Both the position numbers and the translations under genes were made by a program. The notes below the pieces were generated by a model. It worked only from the letters and a program-made list of their open reading frames with translations. It was not told where the DNA came from and did not search any database. 64,000 nt of DNA from Muricea muricata (Eukaryota; Cnidaria; Anthozoa; Malacalcyonacea; Plexauridae): the NCBI GenBank assembly GCA_963855995.1, contig OY979716.1, positions 89,429,042 through 89,493,041 on the forward strand. The letters are read 5' to 3'. Below, one piece after another: positions 11,861-24,335 of this stretch (the first letter of the stretch is position 1; each line of letters starts with the position of its first letter).

Positions 11861-13793
11861 TGTCAACGAGTTAATTTAAGTTATGTACGTCAGCATAATA
11901 TCAAATATCAAAAATATAGCAAATTAGTATCAGTGCATAGTAGCTATAGCTTGCGGCATAAAAAAATCTTGGTATATTGACACTAATATAATGCTTTTTA
12001 AGTCGCATGGAATAAATATGAACAGGACTGGGGAGTCATGGAAAACCATATATTTGCTAAGGTAAATTATTTGCAGTATGGTTCTTAAATTTAATCAAGC
12101 ATAAATGCATAATGTTGGCCTGTGACCCTTGTGACCTCTCGCCTAAGATGTTAAACTTGCACTATGAAAAATCTGTTAGCGTATGCTATGCAAAAATTTC
12201 GCATTGTTTCATTACACAATTCGCTATAGCTAGATTTTTTCTTCAATGGCCCATACACGCGTGCAATGTCAAATTATAATTTCAATGGGATGCACATAGT
12301 GCGCTTTATATGAGGTCCATGGAAGGTCCATGGGGTTATGGCCAACAAAAGAACTGTTTAGTTCAAGACATCGTAAGGTAATTAAAATGTTTTCGTAAGT
12401 TAGAACCAAACAGTCCAGATATTATTTATTACGTTGTATCATAAAAAAAGGCTCGTATCTATCTACCAATTTGTATGTAACTGTACTCATTTAAGAGAAA
12501 AATATATCTATACAGCACACAAAACCTTCGGATCACCCACTTCCTACATGACTCAGCCAGGCCCTATAACTACACGACGAATTGCCCTTGCTCGGATATT
12601 ATACATATGGTTTAGGTTATGTATAAATCCTGACTGCGCATCATTGACATTAAAAGAATGCGTGTCATATGCTTGCCATAATTGTTCATTATCTGTGCTA
12701 AACTACAAGAAACATGCGGGGCTCATTGCGCATTTTGCGTACGCTTTATCATGTTTATTTTGTAGCTACTTGCATGAGATTTTACTCGCGCCAAATGCAT
12801 AGTCAATGGGTAATTGATGCATCATTCCTGAAGTGCATTTCAACAATTCGGCCTAAATTTGACAGAATGACTGATGACTTACTTATATTTTATTCAATAA
12901 CCACTTTGAAGCTGGAATAGAGCTTATTATGTTCCTGTACTATACAGTAATGGATTCTTAAATACTAGCTCTTGCCTTATTAACAATTATCTTGGTTAAG
13001 TCAAATGATTTATACTAGAAGTCCGGCATCTAATAGCTTTTTATTTTTTGTTGGAGTTTTTCGATTTCATCATTCCTGTCACTGGCGTTACTAATGCATT
13101 TCCTAGGAATAGACAATGCAATTCTTTCTTGTACAATCAGTAGGGTAACAGCCAAGAAAGCATAACTCCATTCGTTTATCTAATAAATAAGTGGCTTTAG
13201 TGGCCATAATTTACTTATCATCAAGCATGTTTTCCGGACGGCGTACTTGTGTTTTACATGTTGGTCTGTTACACAAAACGTGCGCAAAGTCATGGTCTAT
13301 CGACTGATATACGAAGTGTACAGATATAATAAAAAATCTACTTACAGTTTTGACGTGCCATTGCTATGGCTTTAATTAACTATATTCAAATAATAGCAGC
13401 TTTAACTGCGATCTCAGCCTTGCGTGCTCCAACTTAAATCAAACAGTCTGCTGTAAAATTTCCAAATATTCTTCTTACTTAATCCAATTTCCCATCATGA
13501 AATATTTGTCAAGTGAGACATATTTTCTGCAAAATCTCACACGTTTGTTGTGACTAATATACTTTTCGAATAATAATTATGTTGTATCTAGCAAAGGTCA
13601 GATGTATACAATTATATTTGTAACACAGAAGATGTACGTTATAAAAAGTGAGTCGTTAAAACTCAAATTAGCCCCAACCTTTCGTATTAATTCGACTGCT
13701 TAATTTGAACTACTTCAAATTGACAAAAACACCAGATCTTGTACACATATAGTAAACGCGTATCAATGTCCTAATATTTTTTATGCACAGACC
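11861..13793. other. No supported gene
   Basis: AT-rich DNA. A 122-codon ORF at 12434-12802 has no recognisable motif and an unusual Cys/Tyr-rich composition; I leave it uncalled. Confidence 0.4.
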
Positions 13794-13921
13794 TGTTTTA
13801 TACGTCGCATTTCAGTCGCGCCGAATGCAATTCAAACAATGGATAATGAGATGACTCACTTCATTATCTATTGTTCGAATTCATTGCGTTCGACGAGGCT
13901 CAAGTGCGACGTATAAAACAC
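13794..13921. mobile_element. 128-bp palindromic MITE-like repeat
   Basis: TGTTTTATACGTCGCATT at the left is the inverse of the right end (…GCGACGTATAAAACA). The inner part pairs around AACAATGGATAATGA and its mirror. No clear target duplication is visible. Confidence 0.7.
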
Positions 13922-14084
13922 ACCTCACACTGTAGCATATATACTGATACACATGCATTAAAATAAATTATTACTAATCATATACCTAGCAATTATTTAG
14001 TACACATGGTCGTAGACGTGGCCATAACCATTATAATATATATAAGTGAAAAGATTTACAACTCGCTTAAGACGCCTTTGGTTT

Positions 14085-14335
14085 TGCGATAGCATTTTAA
14101 TTCTTGCGCTAACGTTCAACGATGTTGATTCGTTAGAAAATTACCGTTCATAAGATCGTTATTTGGAGCGTTTGAAATTTTGTTTTAAAGCGTTCGCAAA
14201 ACTCCACCCAAATCGTCAAAACGTTCGGCGTATCCGTTTGGCAATTTTGCAAAGCCTTTCCAATCCGTTCGTCATCGTTTTTTTGCTGGTTTTAACGAAA
14301 TATCGTTAACGTACCTTTTCCCATGGAAGGTCACA
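14085..14335. repeat. CGTT-rich subterminal region, right
   Basis: Dense CGTT, AACG and GCGTT motifs next to the right terminal inverted repeat of the 12.2-kb candidate element, matching the density at 2170-2400. Confidence 0.5.
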
Positions 14336-14338
14336 TAT

Positions 14339-14350
14339 GGGGAAAGCACA
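14339..14350. repeat. Candidate target-site duplication, right
   Basis: GGGGAAAGCACA; compare 2153-2165. Confidence 0.5.
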
Positions 14351-14706
14351 TGAAAGTCAATTCATATACTATTCCCTATTAAAAATTATTTACGCACAAT
14401 TTAATAAACGTTCTCGATGGGCCCTATCGAAATCACCAGTGTGAAATTGGCACCATATTCAACAACACATTCAACAACAAATTCAAAAACACATTCAAAA
14501 ATGCAGTCGCTAATTTCAATCACTCAAAATGCCAAAACTATAAAACGGATATTTTCGAACAAAATAAGAGTCTAAATAGTTTATAAAGACAACACGAATA
14601 TATACAACAAATGTACCCTTAGTGCAAAAAATTTGATTTTGCATCAACACATGCATCAAACTTTCCAAATGAATTGGAAAAGTCGGCAATAAAAAACTTT
14701 CAAAAA

Positions 14707-15092
14707 CTCAGCCGCTATTCTGTCCAATTTTTTCAAACTTTCATACGTTATACAGTTTTATATGTACTATCCACAGATACATTACTCAAATTATGCACTT
14801 GAGTAAAAAGTACAGAGAAACGCACTTAAACTCATGCAACTTTACCGGCGGAAATGCACTGATTACTACTATAATTTCACTAGTGCGGGCTGCATGCACC
14901 TATTGCTAAAACGTCACATAACTCAGGCGCTATTCTGTCCGATTTTTTAAACTTTTATTATTATACAGTTTTATATGTACTATCCACAGATACATTACTC
15001 AAATTATGCACTTGAGTAAAAAGTACAGAAAAACGCACTGAAATGCACTAATTACTATAATTTCACTAGTGCGGGTTGCATGTACCTATAAC
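14707..15092. repeat. Two-copy direct repeat, 215-bp period
   Basis: CTCAGCCGCTATTCTGTCC at 14707 recurs at 14922 as CTCAGGCGCTATTCTGTCC. The two copies run in parallel through CACTAGTGCGGG, but the second lacks about 40 bp. The open frame of the USP-like fragment begins in the end of the second copy. Confidence 0.85.
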
Positions 15093-15107
15093 GAAGCGGC
15101 TATAACG

Positions 15108-15827
15108 AAGGTGATGGAAGATATGGATTCCAGTAAAAAATCATCCATTTATCCAGGTGAACTTCATTGCGCAATGCAGAACCGTTACAATGTAGTTGCA
15201 AATGAACAGCGTTATATGCACGAGACCTTCATGACAATTTGTTCCGATGGGGATAAGAAAGACATTAATGACGCATTTGCGAGTCATTTTCATATCGGAA
15301 GTCAATTTAGAAAAACCTGTAGGGAATGTGGATCTTTTGAAGATGGAACGCCAGAAACGCACACGATTTTAATTGTACCCGTATTGAACGGGATAAAAGA
15401 TCTGGAAAAGGCTGTTGAAACGAACATGAACCAGGATATAAGCCTTAGGTGTGCTAAATGTGATAAGGACACAACACACACTCGAGTTCAAAACTTTTTA
15501 TTCCTGTGCTTTACACTATTTGAAGTAAATAATGGAACCACACGGAAAAATTCAGCGAATGTTCAGTTACCAATTGAATTGAAGAATTTGGGCAATATGT
15601 CATGCCATTATGAATTTCGCTCTTCGGCTATGCATCGTGGTACTCAAATTGATAATGGTCATTATAATGCCTTGGTAGTGGACGACTACGAGGTTTTTCT
15701 AGTTGACAATGAAGTTATCTGTGACGTAACTGATGATTGGCTTTATCGTGCTCAACGTACCGTATATTTGGCATTTTATACTAAAAAGGGTCCTTCATAC
15801 TCCCTAACGGAGCACATTGATAATTAA
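15108..15827 (+). pseudogene. USP-type ubiquitin protease (C19) domain, 5'-truncated
   Basis: The frame is open from 15069, but its first codons lie in the upstream repeat, so the gene part starts around 15108 and has lost its true start. Visible features fit the C-terminal two thirds of a USP catalytic domain: two zinc-finger-like CxxC pairs (CRECG and CAKCD, about 45 residues apart), then the His box GTQIDNGHYNALVV, then a C-terminal strand ending VYLAFYTKK. The N-terminal Cys box with the catalytic cysteine is absent. USPs remove ubiquitin from proteins. This one lies just before a Ulp1-like fragment and a transposase on the same strand, and copies of such proteases occur in large DNA transposons, so I read it as transposon-borne or captured. 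An upstream exon outside the recognised sequence is possible. Confidence 0.65.
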
Positions 15828-15917
15828 TTCTACCCGACGAGAACTGAAAACGAAAAAAATAATGAAGAGGAGGCGTCGCGTACTGAAGACTAAGGCCCAG
15901 AACGGAACAACTCCAAC

Positions 15918-16244
15918 GTGCAAAAAAATTCATTCGATCGAGGGCTTACGAGTATAGATGAAAGAATTGACGAGGTTTACGATGTCTCGCAGCAACACAA
16001 AATAATTTGCTCGCATAAATGTTTTGGTTTCGATGACGACTTAAAAGGCAAAGATTTCAAGACATTGGAATATCCAGTGATAAATACGAGTTACTCATTA
16101 ATTGACCCTGGATGGTTAAATGATAAAATTATTGATGCATATGTTTCGCTGTTAGTGGAAGCTGCTTCCAAAAAAGGAATTCGCGTTAAGGCATTAAATT
16201 GCTTTTTCTACACACGCTTAAAAAAATTTGCCTTTTACCTTTGA
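15918..16244 (+). pseudogene. Ulp1/SENP-like SUMO protease, N-terminal part only
   Basis: The ORF ends in a stretch typical of the start of a Ulp1 (C48) catalytic domain: PGWLNDKIIDAYVSLLVEAA, then a loop and NCFFYTRLKK. This is the conserved 'W-L-N-D-x-x-I ... F-x-x-x-L' substrate-binding segment. The catalytic His, Asp and Cys that should follow are missing, because the frame stops at 16242 and I see no continuation in any frame down to the THAP start. The upstream 70 residues are unrecognised. Ulp1 domains are common passengers of eukaryotic DNA transposons. It is probably part of the same broken unit as the USP fragment 90 bp upstream, though a lost exon cannot be excluded. Confidence 0.6.
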
Positions 16245-16416
16245 ATTGCAAAATATGTGTTATATTCGTGAATTTCAAACACCCCCATTATGCTGTTATT
16301 ACATCAATGCGTTAAAGCCTCACAGCGCGAGAATCTGAATCAAAACAAAAGCACTAAATCTCCTATAGCAATGAGTTAAACTCTTCTTCATAAATAATTC
16401 ATTAGTTTTGTAAAAA

Positions 16417-19066
16417 ATGCCTAACTGCATGGTTCCGGGATGTAAGAATGCAAGTCAGCTCTGTGATGGTTCTGTTAGTTTTCATAGAGTCCCAACAGAC
16501 AAAACAAAGCAAAAAGTATGGCCGAGTAAAATACCACGAGTAAACCGCGATCTTTGACTTATTCTTACGTTTGTTCCGATCATTTCTCGAAAGATTGCTT
16601 TGAAGCGTCATTCATGGAACAACTTACCGGTAGCAAACAACGACGAAGATTACTTCCAGAAGCAGTACTGTACCTACTGAATTTTTTTGAATCGATCGCC
16701 AGTAAAACCTCGAAAAAACTCCCAGTTGCGTTTTCAGAAACGAGCTCGAAACGAGGTATGTTACATTCAATTCATATTTAATAAGTGTGTACTATGGTAA
16801 AGAAACCATATTTAAAGACCATAAATAGTTTATATCCACAACAAAAAAAAAACAAAACTCTGACCACTACCTGACTGTCTACATTCATTTTAATGTAATT
16901 AATTGCTTGATTATTAGATATTACAAGAATTACTCGGAAAGGAAAATGATTCAAATCAAAATTCAACTAATGTAGAGAATGAAACTCTTACAATGACCAA
17001 TTGCGCTGCATTAAACACCGATAACTTTGAACAATTTCCCACGCCACCCTGCCCACCCATATACAATACAAAAAGCACGTCAAACCTAGATCACATTCCA
17101 ATAGTCAAACATAATGTAGCAATGCAGTGTAACACAACGGTTAAATGCTACGTTTCTGTTGTTATTATAATATGTGAAATCAAATATGAAGAAAAGTGTG
17201 TTCAATTTAGTGAATGCAATTATGAGTGTAAAACAACAGACACAACAGTAGACACTCGTATAGATGCAAGTGCTTCAGTGGAGTTAAAAGAAAACACTGA
17301 CAAACTTGCAGATTGTACATTGTTTGTGCAAGAGCCACAAGAATCTCCATCATGAACAGAAGCTGATGATGATAGTTATGAAACTGATTCAACTGAGGTT
17401 GATAAATCTGAATCAGATGACTCAGATACCATCAGTAAAATTGACAAGGTTAAGAAATTGGTGCATGCTAAGAAGTACCTTGTGTTTGAGAGAGAACCTT
17501 ACAAACTATTTACACACTTCCCCAAGTGTTCTTCACCAATTATACAAATAAAGAAATATATGCTAGGCTCCATGATCTCAGTGTCATACTCTTGTTTAAA
17601 TGGACACGACTCAAAATGGAATTCACAACCACTGATCAATGCAATGCCTGCAGAGAATTTGATGTTATCTGCAGCCATACTCTTCAGTGGAAACACTTTT
17701 GCCAACGTTAACAGTTTTTCAAACTTTTGTAGTTTTCCAATAATATCTGAAACAAAATTTTATAACATTTAGAAACCATATTTATAGCCCATTGTTAATA
17801 CCACTTGGCTTACTCACCAAAAGGATGCAATAAAAGAAGCTAAAAGATCAAATACAATTATAATTGATATCTGTGGTGATGGTAGAGCAGATAGCCCGGG
17901 ACAAAATGCAAAATTTGGTACGTACACGTATACAGTGTTACGGATAGGGAAAATCCTAGACTCCCAAGTGGTACAAGTAACTTAAGTGTCATCATCAAAT
18001 GGTATGGAGCCAGAAGGTTGTAATAGATGTTTAAATACTTTGTTGAAAAGGAGGGTGAAAGTGAGATGTTTGGCCACCGATAGGCATACCACAGTTTCCT
18101 CTAACATGAAAAAATTGTATCCAAATATTGTTCGTCAGTATAATACATGGCACTTGGCCAAATGGGTTGTCAAAAAGCTATCCAAAAAGCCAAGACTAAG
18201 GGATGTGAAGACCTCAGTCAGTGGATTCGATGCATTTCTAACCACTTGTGGTGGAGTGCTGCCACTTGTGGAGGAGATGCAACTGTTTTGACTGAGAAAT
18301 GGACCTCGATTGCCACCATGCTACAAACAAGCATTCTTGGGGAGGTTGCAAGAAATTTAAGAAATGTACCCATCATAAACTTACTAAGAGGGAAATGAAA
18401 AGTGTACCATGGATCAAGCCTGGTTCACCAAGTCACAAAGCACTGCAAGAAGTTGTGTTCAAGAAAAGATTTTTGAACGACTTGACAAAGTTTGTAGAGT
18501 TCCACCACACTGGTCCACTTGAAGTTTTTCATTCGCTGATGCTTAAGTATCTTCCAAAGCGTCAACACTTTCCATACCAAGGAATGGTAGCCAGAACTCA
18601 GCTGGCAGCATTAGATCACAATTTCAACCTTGATCGACCACAGGCAATAATATCCACTAAAGAGGGCCAGACTAGCGAAACAAGGTGCAAAGTTGTGTTC
18701 CCCAAAGGCCGAAAGGACTGGGTAGCAAAACCTATAAGAAGAGCAAAAAATTATAGATATGTGTATGATATGATGGATCAGGTTATCAAGGCAAAGTTGG
18801 AAAAAAAGAAATTGAAGGAGGCCAAAGTGCCCAAAAAAATCCCTTCTAATATTGCACCAACACCGAGGCCGCAGAAAGATGTGACTATTGCCAGGCATAA
18901 GTCAAGATTCAACAAGTGCATATGCAATTACCTAATACATCGCAAAAACTGTATTGTTTTAAAAAATAAAAGCATTAATTTTGCCCAAAAATTCCTCATA
19001 AAATTTCAAGAGAGAAACATTGCAAGAACAGTGCAAGAAATCTTAACTTATAAAATACATACATAG
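16417..19066 (+). pseudogene. THAP-domain DDE transposase (Kolobok-like), frameshifted
   Basis: From the ATG at 16417 a THAP zinc finger reads PNCMVPGC, then a long spacer with VSFHRVPTD, then CSDHF in the next frame, so there is a frameshift near 16555. An acidic linker follows. Then come segments typical of a transposase of this family: YMLGSMISVSYSC with SGNTFANVNSF (17560-17715), ICGDGRADSPG with NAKFGTYTY (near 17868-17930), TDRH (18076) and WHLAKWVVKKL (18148), all spread over several frames with stops. The C-terminal part (18299-19066) is long and basic. The carboxylates in DGR/DSPG, TDRH and the following NTWH segment look like a DDE-type core. THAP plus DDE points to Kolobok; that superfamily call is from memory of the motif layout. 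At least four frame changes make this copy inactive. Confidence 0.75.
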
Positions 19067-20554
19067 CATATATAATATAACATACTCACTATACTGGAAA
19101 GTCGTCATCGTCATCTGGATATCGAGGATTGCGATGCGTCAAGATTGCAGTAGTTTCTTGTATGTGATGTAAACAGTTTCAATCTTTATACCATGCAATA
19201 TCTATATCTATATTTACACCAAGCAATATCTATATCTGTATTTACACCAAGCGATATCTGTATTGAACCAATATTGGGCCACCCAGGCTGTGCTAGTGGC
19301 GTACTAAAGGCAATGCAGTTCGCTAAATTAGCCATGTTTGTGTTGATTAATATACTCATTTTCGCTAGATTACAGTCCTCGTGTTGAGCAGCTGGTAGGC
19401 CTTCCTCTCGTAGAAGGCTTTCTAACTATCGCTACCTAGAGTAGTTATTTCGTAATTTGGTAAGTTCACATGAAAATGATGAATCCGGAAGCCCCGCTGA
19501 AGTCTTTACTTTCGAAGAATTGTGAGCTGTGGGTGGATTAACAGCAGAGGTACACGAGAGCAGGCTCGGTGCCTCGAAGTGATCGAAAGTGTATGTGATC
19601 AAAAATCGTGAAGGAAAATTATAAGAATGGCAAACGAGGTTTGTGTAGCTGAGAATGAGCAAAATCACATGGAAGGTGTTCAGGATGAGTTAATTGGCAG
19701 AAGTTAATTGGATAAGTAGGACATAAAGATGAGTTAATTGGCAGAATTAATGAAAAAATACCTTTCTTAAATCAAAATTGTACTTCTTTGAACATTTGAT
19801 GCAATGTGATGAAAATGATAATTCCCAAAGGTCTTCACATGCTTGTAACCCTACCAGTAGTGACAAACCGAACGAACAATGGACAACTTGCGTCTAAGAC
19901 TAATTTTGGTTGTGTGTAAAAAGAATGAAATCAATCACCGTAGCTAGAGAGAGCATATTAAATTATATTAAGTTTGGTTTCGAAATGTTGTAAAATACAG
20001 AAAATATAGTAGCCCTGCGAATTTTGCAAATTTTTGTATACTTCTGTATTACGTACTGTATGTAAATCGGTAAGTAAACTAGTTACAAATTACCGCACGT
20101 AATACTGTACATGCAAATGTGTAAAAAAATGCCAAAATTCGCAGGGTTATATTTTCTGTCCCGACTCCACGATCTCATAGCTTTAGAAAAGATTGTTTTA
20201 TGGGGGCATTTGTACATATATCAACGCTGTAGCATTTTCCATACCAGTACGCAGATATTGATTGCAAGAAAAACCCAAGAGAGAGTAGAGATCTATAACC
20301 TCTCTGATGTCAATGAGAAGTATAACAAGTTTCATGAGACTCTTTTACCCTAGACCAAATGTGACAAAATTATTTTACAACCAAGACGCTCTTTTTTTAT
20401 ATCAACTGTTGTATTTTTAGATCAAAACATTCGTGTTTTATATCTAGTCACTTTGCATATTTTTATATGAAGTTTATTGTGCATTACATCAAGTTTTATT
20501 TGTTTTTATTAATCAAGTGTCGCGTGTTTTATATCAAGAAAGGAGAGGATATAT
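19067..20554. other. No supported gene
   Basis: Contains a short minisatellite at 19190-19262 with units of about 30 bp (TTTACACCAAGCAATATCTA). The rest is AT-rich without recognisable coding. Confidence 0.45.
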
Positions 20555-21665
20555 TTTGATAAGAATTCGGCAAAAGGGGGAGAACAACACACATTTTGTG
20601 CCGATGGAGATGATTGTAAAGGATGAAATTAAAGCAGGGGGAGCGACATGCTAGTCACAATTGCCACCAAAAATAAACAATTTTAGTCTGCTTCAGCCTT
20701 TCGCTCTAATTTCTTTATTTTGGTATTATAAATAATTCAAACCGCGATAACGCGGTTGAAAAACTTGTGCGAAAAATAATCTTACAGTAAAGTCCGTTTC
20801 CGTAGCGAGCAAAATTGCAATAATGTGTTTATTCACGGTTCTTGTCATTTTAAACCTGTGTCGTGGTTTACTTCTTGTTCCAAATTGTAATGAGGACATG
20901 CATGCTTCAGCCGTTTAAAGCCTGGTTGACCTCGTTCAGATTCAGTGTCGTTCTCGTTCGGCCGTATCTCGTGTACGTTTGCATTTCCCATGCATTCTGC
21001 AAATTCAGTGTTTCTTTCTTTAAACCTGTGTCGTAGTTTACTTCTTGTTCGAAATTGTAATGAGGACATGCATGCTTCAGCCGTTTAAAGCCTGGTTGAC
21101 CTCGTTCAGATTCAGTGTCGTTCTCGTTCGGCCGTATCTCGTGTACGTTTGCATTTCCCATGCATTCTGCAAATTCAGTGTTTCTTTGCGACTGTCAAAT
21201 ACTTTTAAAAATTCAAACAATTAGATGCCAAGCATATCAAAGCAGCATATTGACTGGCTTTGTTGACAAACCTACTTCAGTTGATGGTTAACAATAATTT
21301 GTTGAGTCTTTTGACTTAATACTATTCGCACAAGGTTCATAAACACATGATCTGTATATATCCCTATCTGGAATCGGGATACATACACTGCATTACACGA
21401 TTTGAACTGCAGATTTAGAACACCATAATTCCACGGACTGTAAACGCAGTACTACAATGTTGTTCGCAACAAAAGATGAGTCTTAACTAAAGGTATTTAA
21501 CCACATCATCTAGTTTTACATTATCTATATTCTATAAAGAAAATAGAGAATTGTGAGTTGTGACTAGCATGTCGCTCCCCTGCCTTAATTTCATCCTTTA
21601 CTGTTACTTCTCCCGGCACAAAGTGTGTGTTTTTCTCCCCGTTTTGCCGAATTTTGATCATAATA
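20555..21665. repeat. Inverted-repeat unit with an internal tandem duplication
   Basis: 20567-20662 and 21545-21660 are inverted copies of roughly 110 bp, diverged by substitutions and small gaps (shared core GGATGAAATTAA, GCGACATGCTAGTCACAA). Between them, a 170-bp unit starting TTTAAACCTGTGTCGT at 20849 is repeated at 21019, almost identical. The structure fits an old non-autonomous DNA element; no target duplication is clear. Confidence 0.65.
20849..21188. repeat. 170-bp tandem duplication, two copies
   Basis: TAAACCTGTGTCG at 20851 and 21021, then matching through CATTCTGCAAATTCAGTG, only a few differences. Confidence 0.9.
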
Positions 21666-22832
21666 CTTATATACGTGAGGTTGATTACGTCGGATTCTAG
21701 GCTACGGTTTGCGCCAATCAAAAAACCCCGCATTGAATGATGGGAACCTTGTTATTACAACTTCAACCTTTATCAGGTCTCGTATACTTTTTCAGCGTGG
21801 CCAACGTTAATTGTAAATAGCCAATGAGATTCCATTCTCGTGTAATTTGAGTATTTTAACTGTGTATATATAGACCTTAGCTAACCTATGTAACTTCATT
21901 CTGTCTGATGATGGTTTTGAAATAAAACAGAAATATTACAGTGTTAAGGTGTAATCTAATAACTTGAAAGTTTTATAATTCATGTCATAATTATTGAATT
22001 GTCACGTGATATGTTCTTCTGGTATTATTAAAAATTCTTCTGTAATGTCCTCTACGTATAATCGGACATGTGTTTGTGTTTTCTTGAGTAATCTGATGTA
22101 ATCCTCCGTCTATCGAGCATAGCGACCTCAACATACAGTCTCAACCGTTCCTTGTTTTTATCTCGAGTATTGAGTTTATAAGACGTATTTCTTCGGAATA
22201 TGTTTTATTTTGTATTTTATTAAATTGTCGTCGGGTCAAGGTTAACTAAAAAATCTAACGCGTCCAATCTATGTTCTTTTATTTTAACTATCATAGAGTA
22301 CATATCAGATTGAATGTTGAAATTAATAGGGTGACTCTTAAATATGACTGTAAACGGACTGCATGATAAATATAATTGAGAAAATAGCATAAACTCACAT
22401 TATATTTTATCATCAATTTGCTGCTGGTATCGTGAATAATATCACCGCATTCGCAAGCTCGCAAAGTCATAAAGCTTCCACTTTCAAATTTTCTGATTCC
22501 AATCTAGTCCGGGGAACAGTACCGGAAAAAAAATTTTGCGAATTTTAAGCGCGCATGACCCTCGAATTTTCCAGCAACCACGTCTTCAAACCGCCTCCAG
22601 CTACCCGAGCCAAGTAGTCTATCACAAATAATTTTAGTTCAATTTTAGTTTAGTTATGTATACAGTTACCCTAATTGTACGCCAGCAATTCCATCAATAT
22701 AGGTTGTTAACATACTTTCCTAGTTACCAAAAGCATGATACAATTTGCTAGGGAGTGAACTTGTGTATTGTAGTGAGGTTTTCTACTTGTTTCTGAAAAC
22801 GTTTATTGATCTTTTTAGGCATGACAAAATAG
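21666..22832. other. Upstream region of the HEPN/NB-ARC gene
   Basis: AT-rich, no gene seen. A pyrimidine tract followed by AG at 22814-22819 (CTTTTTAG) could be a splice acceptor, so a non-coding first exon upstream is possible. No convincing core promoter is visible. Confidence 0.35.
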
Positions 22833-23568
22833 ATGTTTGTTGAATACACAAACGATATCGAAATGGCAGTGAAACCGTTCACCAACGAAGAATTGAATTT
22901 CTTCAAATTTTCATCCATTGTCGTGGATGAATTCCCGAAAATGTTACGTCAGAGTTTCATAAAAATGTGGGACAATAAGATTGCTAGTTTGCCTGGTTAC
23001 ATAACATGGGACGACTCGATCACAGTGCGCAATCTTCTTCTGACAAGAGAAGGCGGAAAAACCGATATACCAACGAGCAAGTCCATCAATGAATGGGACT
23101 GTACAGCTCTGTTCAAAGCTACAATTTACTCTAACACCTTTGGACGTGCGACGCCTAAGTCAACAAAGACACTTAGTCAACAGTTCCTTAAGGGAAAGAA
23201 ACCCAGTCCTTTTCATGCTTCAGTGATTAGTCCCAGTGGAAATGAAGATGAAACTTTAACCTTGGCAATCGACCAACTTCGTCTGCTTAGGAACTCGTTA
23301 TGTCACAGACACACGTCATCTCTTGGTCTACCTGAATTTATCGACGTCATTGACTTGACCAAGGACGCTTTTACGGCATGTGGAGCCTCAATTGTTCGTA
23401 TTGATGAAATTGGTTGCCTTGGAGAAAAGGATTTCCCAACTGAACAAGTTAACAAGCTAAATGATAGACTGAAGATGGAGTTACAAGAAATCAATAGGTT
23501 TCTTCAACATAAAATATCTGATTCAATCGATGAATTTAACGACAGATTTGAACAGGCTTGTAAAAATG
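22833..23568 (+). CDS. HEPN (DZIP3-like) exon of a HEPN-NB-ARC-TPR receptor gene
   Basis: Begins at the ATG at 22833; an in-frame alternative is the ATG ten codons later (EMAVKPF). Residues 20-230 are helical and carry LRNSLCHRHTSSLG around residues 151-164, the R-x4-H motif of HEPN domains, as in the DZIP3/hRUL138 type. HEPN domains are RNA-binding or metal-free ribonuclease modules. The exon ends in AAAAATG|GTAAGTGG, a strong splice donor, after the first base of a codon. Exon 2 at 24336 starts with the two bases that complete it. In corals this HEPN type is found fused to NB-ARC and NACHT receptors, which matches the layout here. The gene is presumably cytosolic and immune-related; that role is inferred. 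An upstream coding exon cannot be excluded. Confidence 0.75.
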
Positions 23569-24335
23569 GTAAGTGGTTAATATACAGTACATTCAATTGC
23601 TGATTTAGGTGAATAACTTGATGTTCAGGGCAATAGCTTTTTGAAAGAAGCTTTTCGACATTTTTGTAATCGCTTTCATTATTACGTTCAATATCGTTGT
23701 TAATTCCCATCCATATACAAGGTGTATCAAAAAATGTCCCATTTTTTTGCACTGCAAATATGGAATGTTGCTATTAAGCTGTAAAAAATGTTAAATACTG
23801 GATTTTTAGGGGTCGCGCATGGGTATTTACTACATATTATTTTTTCTAGAATTTTTACAGATCAATGACATTCCATATTTGATGCCAGTGCGAAAAAAAT
23901 CTACAGCGCAAATAAATAGCGCGAATTTAAGGAAACAGGTTTATTCTTCTACAAATACCGTTGGAATTGTTTATGCTCACGGCCATTTTCCCACAAACAC
24001 CTGATTTTAATATTTTATGCATAATTTATACTAAATTCTGATTGGCCATTTTAGTTGCAAATAGCTGCGTACAAATAACGCTCTTAGTGAATTTGTTAGC
24101 GAACATGACTGAGCTACAAATATCGCTCTGAGCATGCGCTTTGCTATCAAAAGTAGCAAACAATGGCTTTTTTTTGCTGAACATTCCACAGGTTTGTGTT
24201 AAAAGCTTTTTGTTCCTAGTGATAAAGTCTTATTTTGCTCGACCCCGTCCAATAACTGATAATTATTATGTAGCATATTATTGAACAGCGTGTCGTCAAA
24301 TAAAAATCATAATGTTTCGCTATTCTCTTTACTAG
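23569..24335 (+). other. Predicted 767-bp phase-1 intron
   Basis: Donor GTAAGTGG at 23569 and acceptor TTCTCTTTACTAG ending at 24335. Joining keeps the frame (G|CA gives Ala) and links the HEPN exon to ATFQMPPDSC before the NB-ARC domain. The intron itself has in-frame stops. Confidence 0.8.

Larger units (their letters stand above)
2166..14338. mobile_element. 12.2-kb candidate DNA element with 36-bp terminal inverted repeats
   Basis: The left end starts ATATGTGACCTTCCATGGG. The right end, read on the reverse strand, starts with the same bases, and about 34 of 36 positions agree, through GTACGTTAACGAT. An imperfect 12-13-bp direct repeat lies outside both ends. Both subterminal regions are unusually rich in CGTT and AACG motifs. 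The interior holds decayed ORFs (3104-4403), a 237-bp satellite (4585-5865), two nested foldback elements (7111-9009 and 10526-11850) and a palindrome (13794-13921). I see no recognisable transposase, so the superfamily is unknown. The two ends could also be separate copies of one terminal sequence, so the full extent is an inference. Confidence 0.5.

Noticed and set aside
12434..12802. 122-codon ORF
   Set aside because: No recognised motif, odd composition, no conservation evidence within the window.
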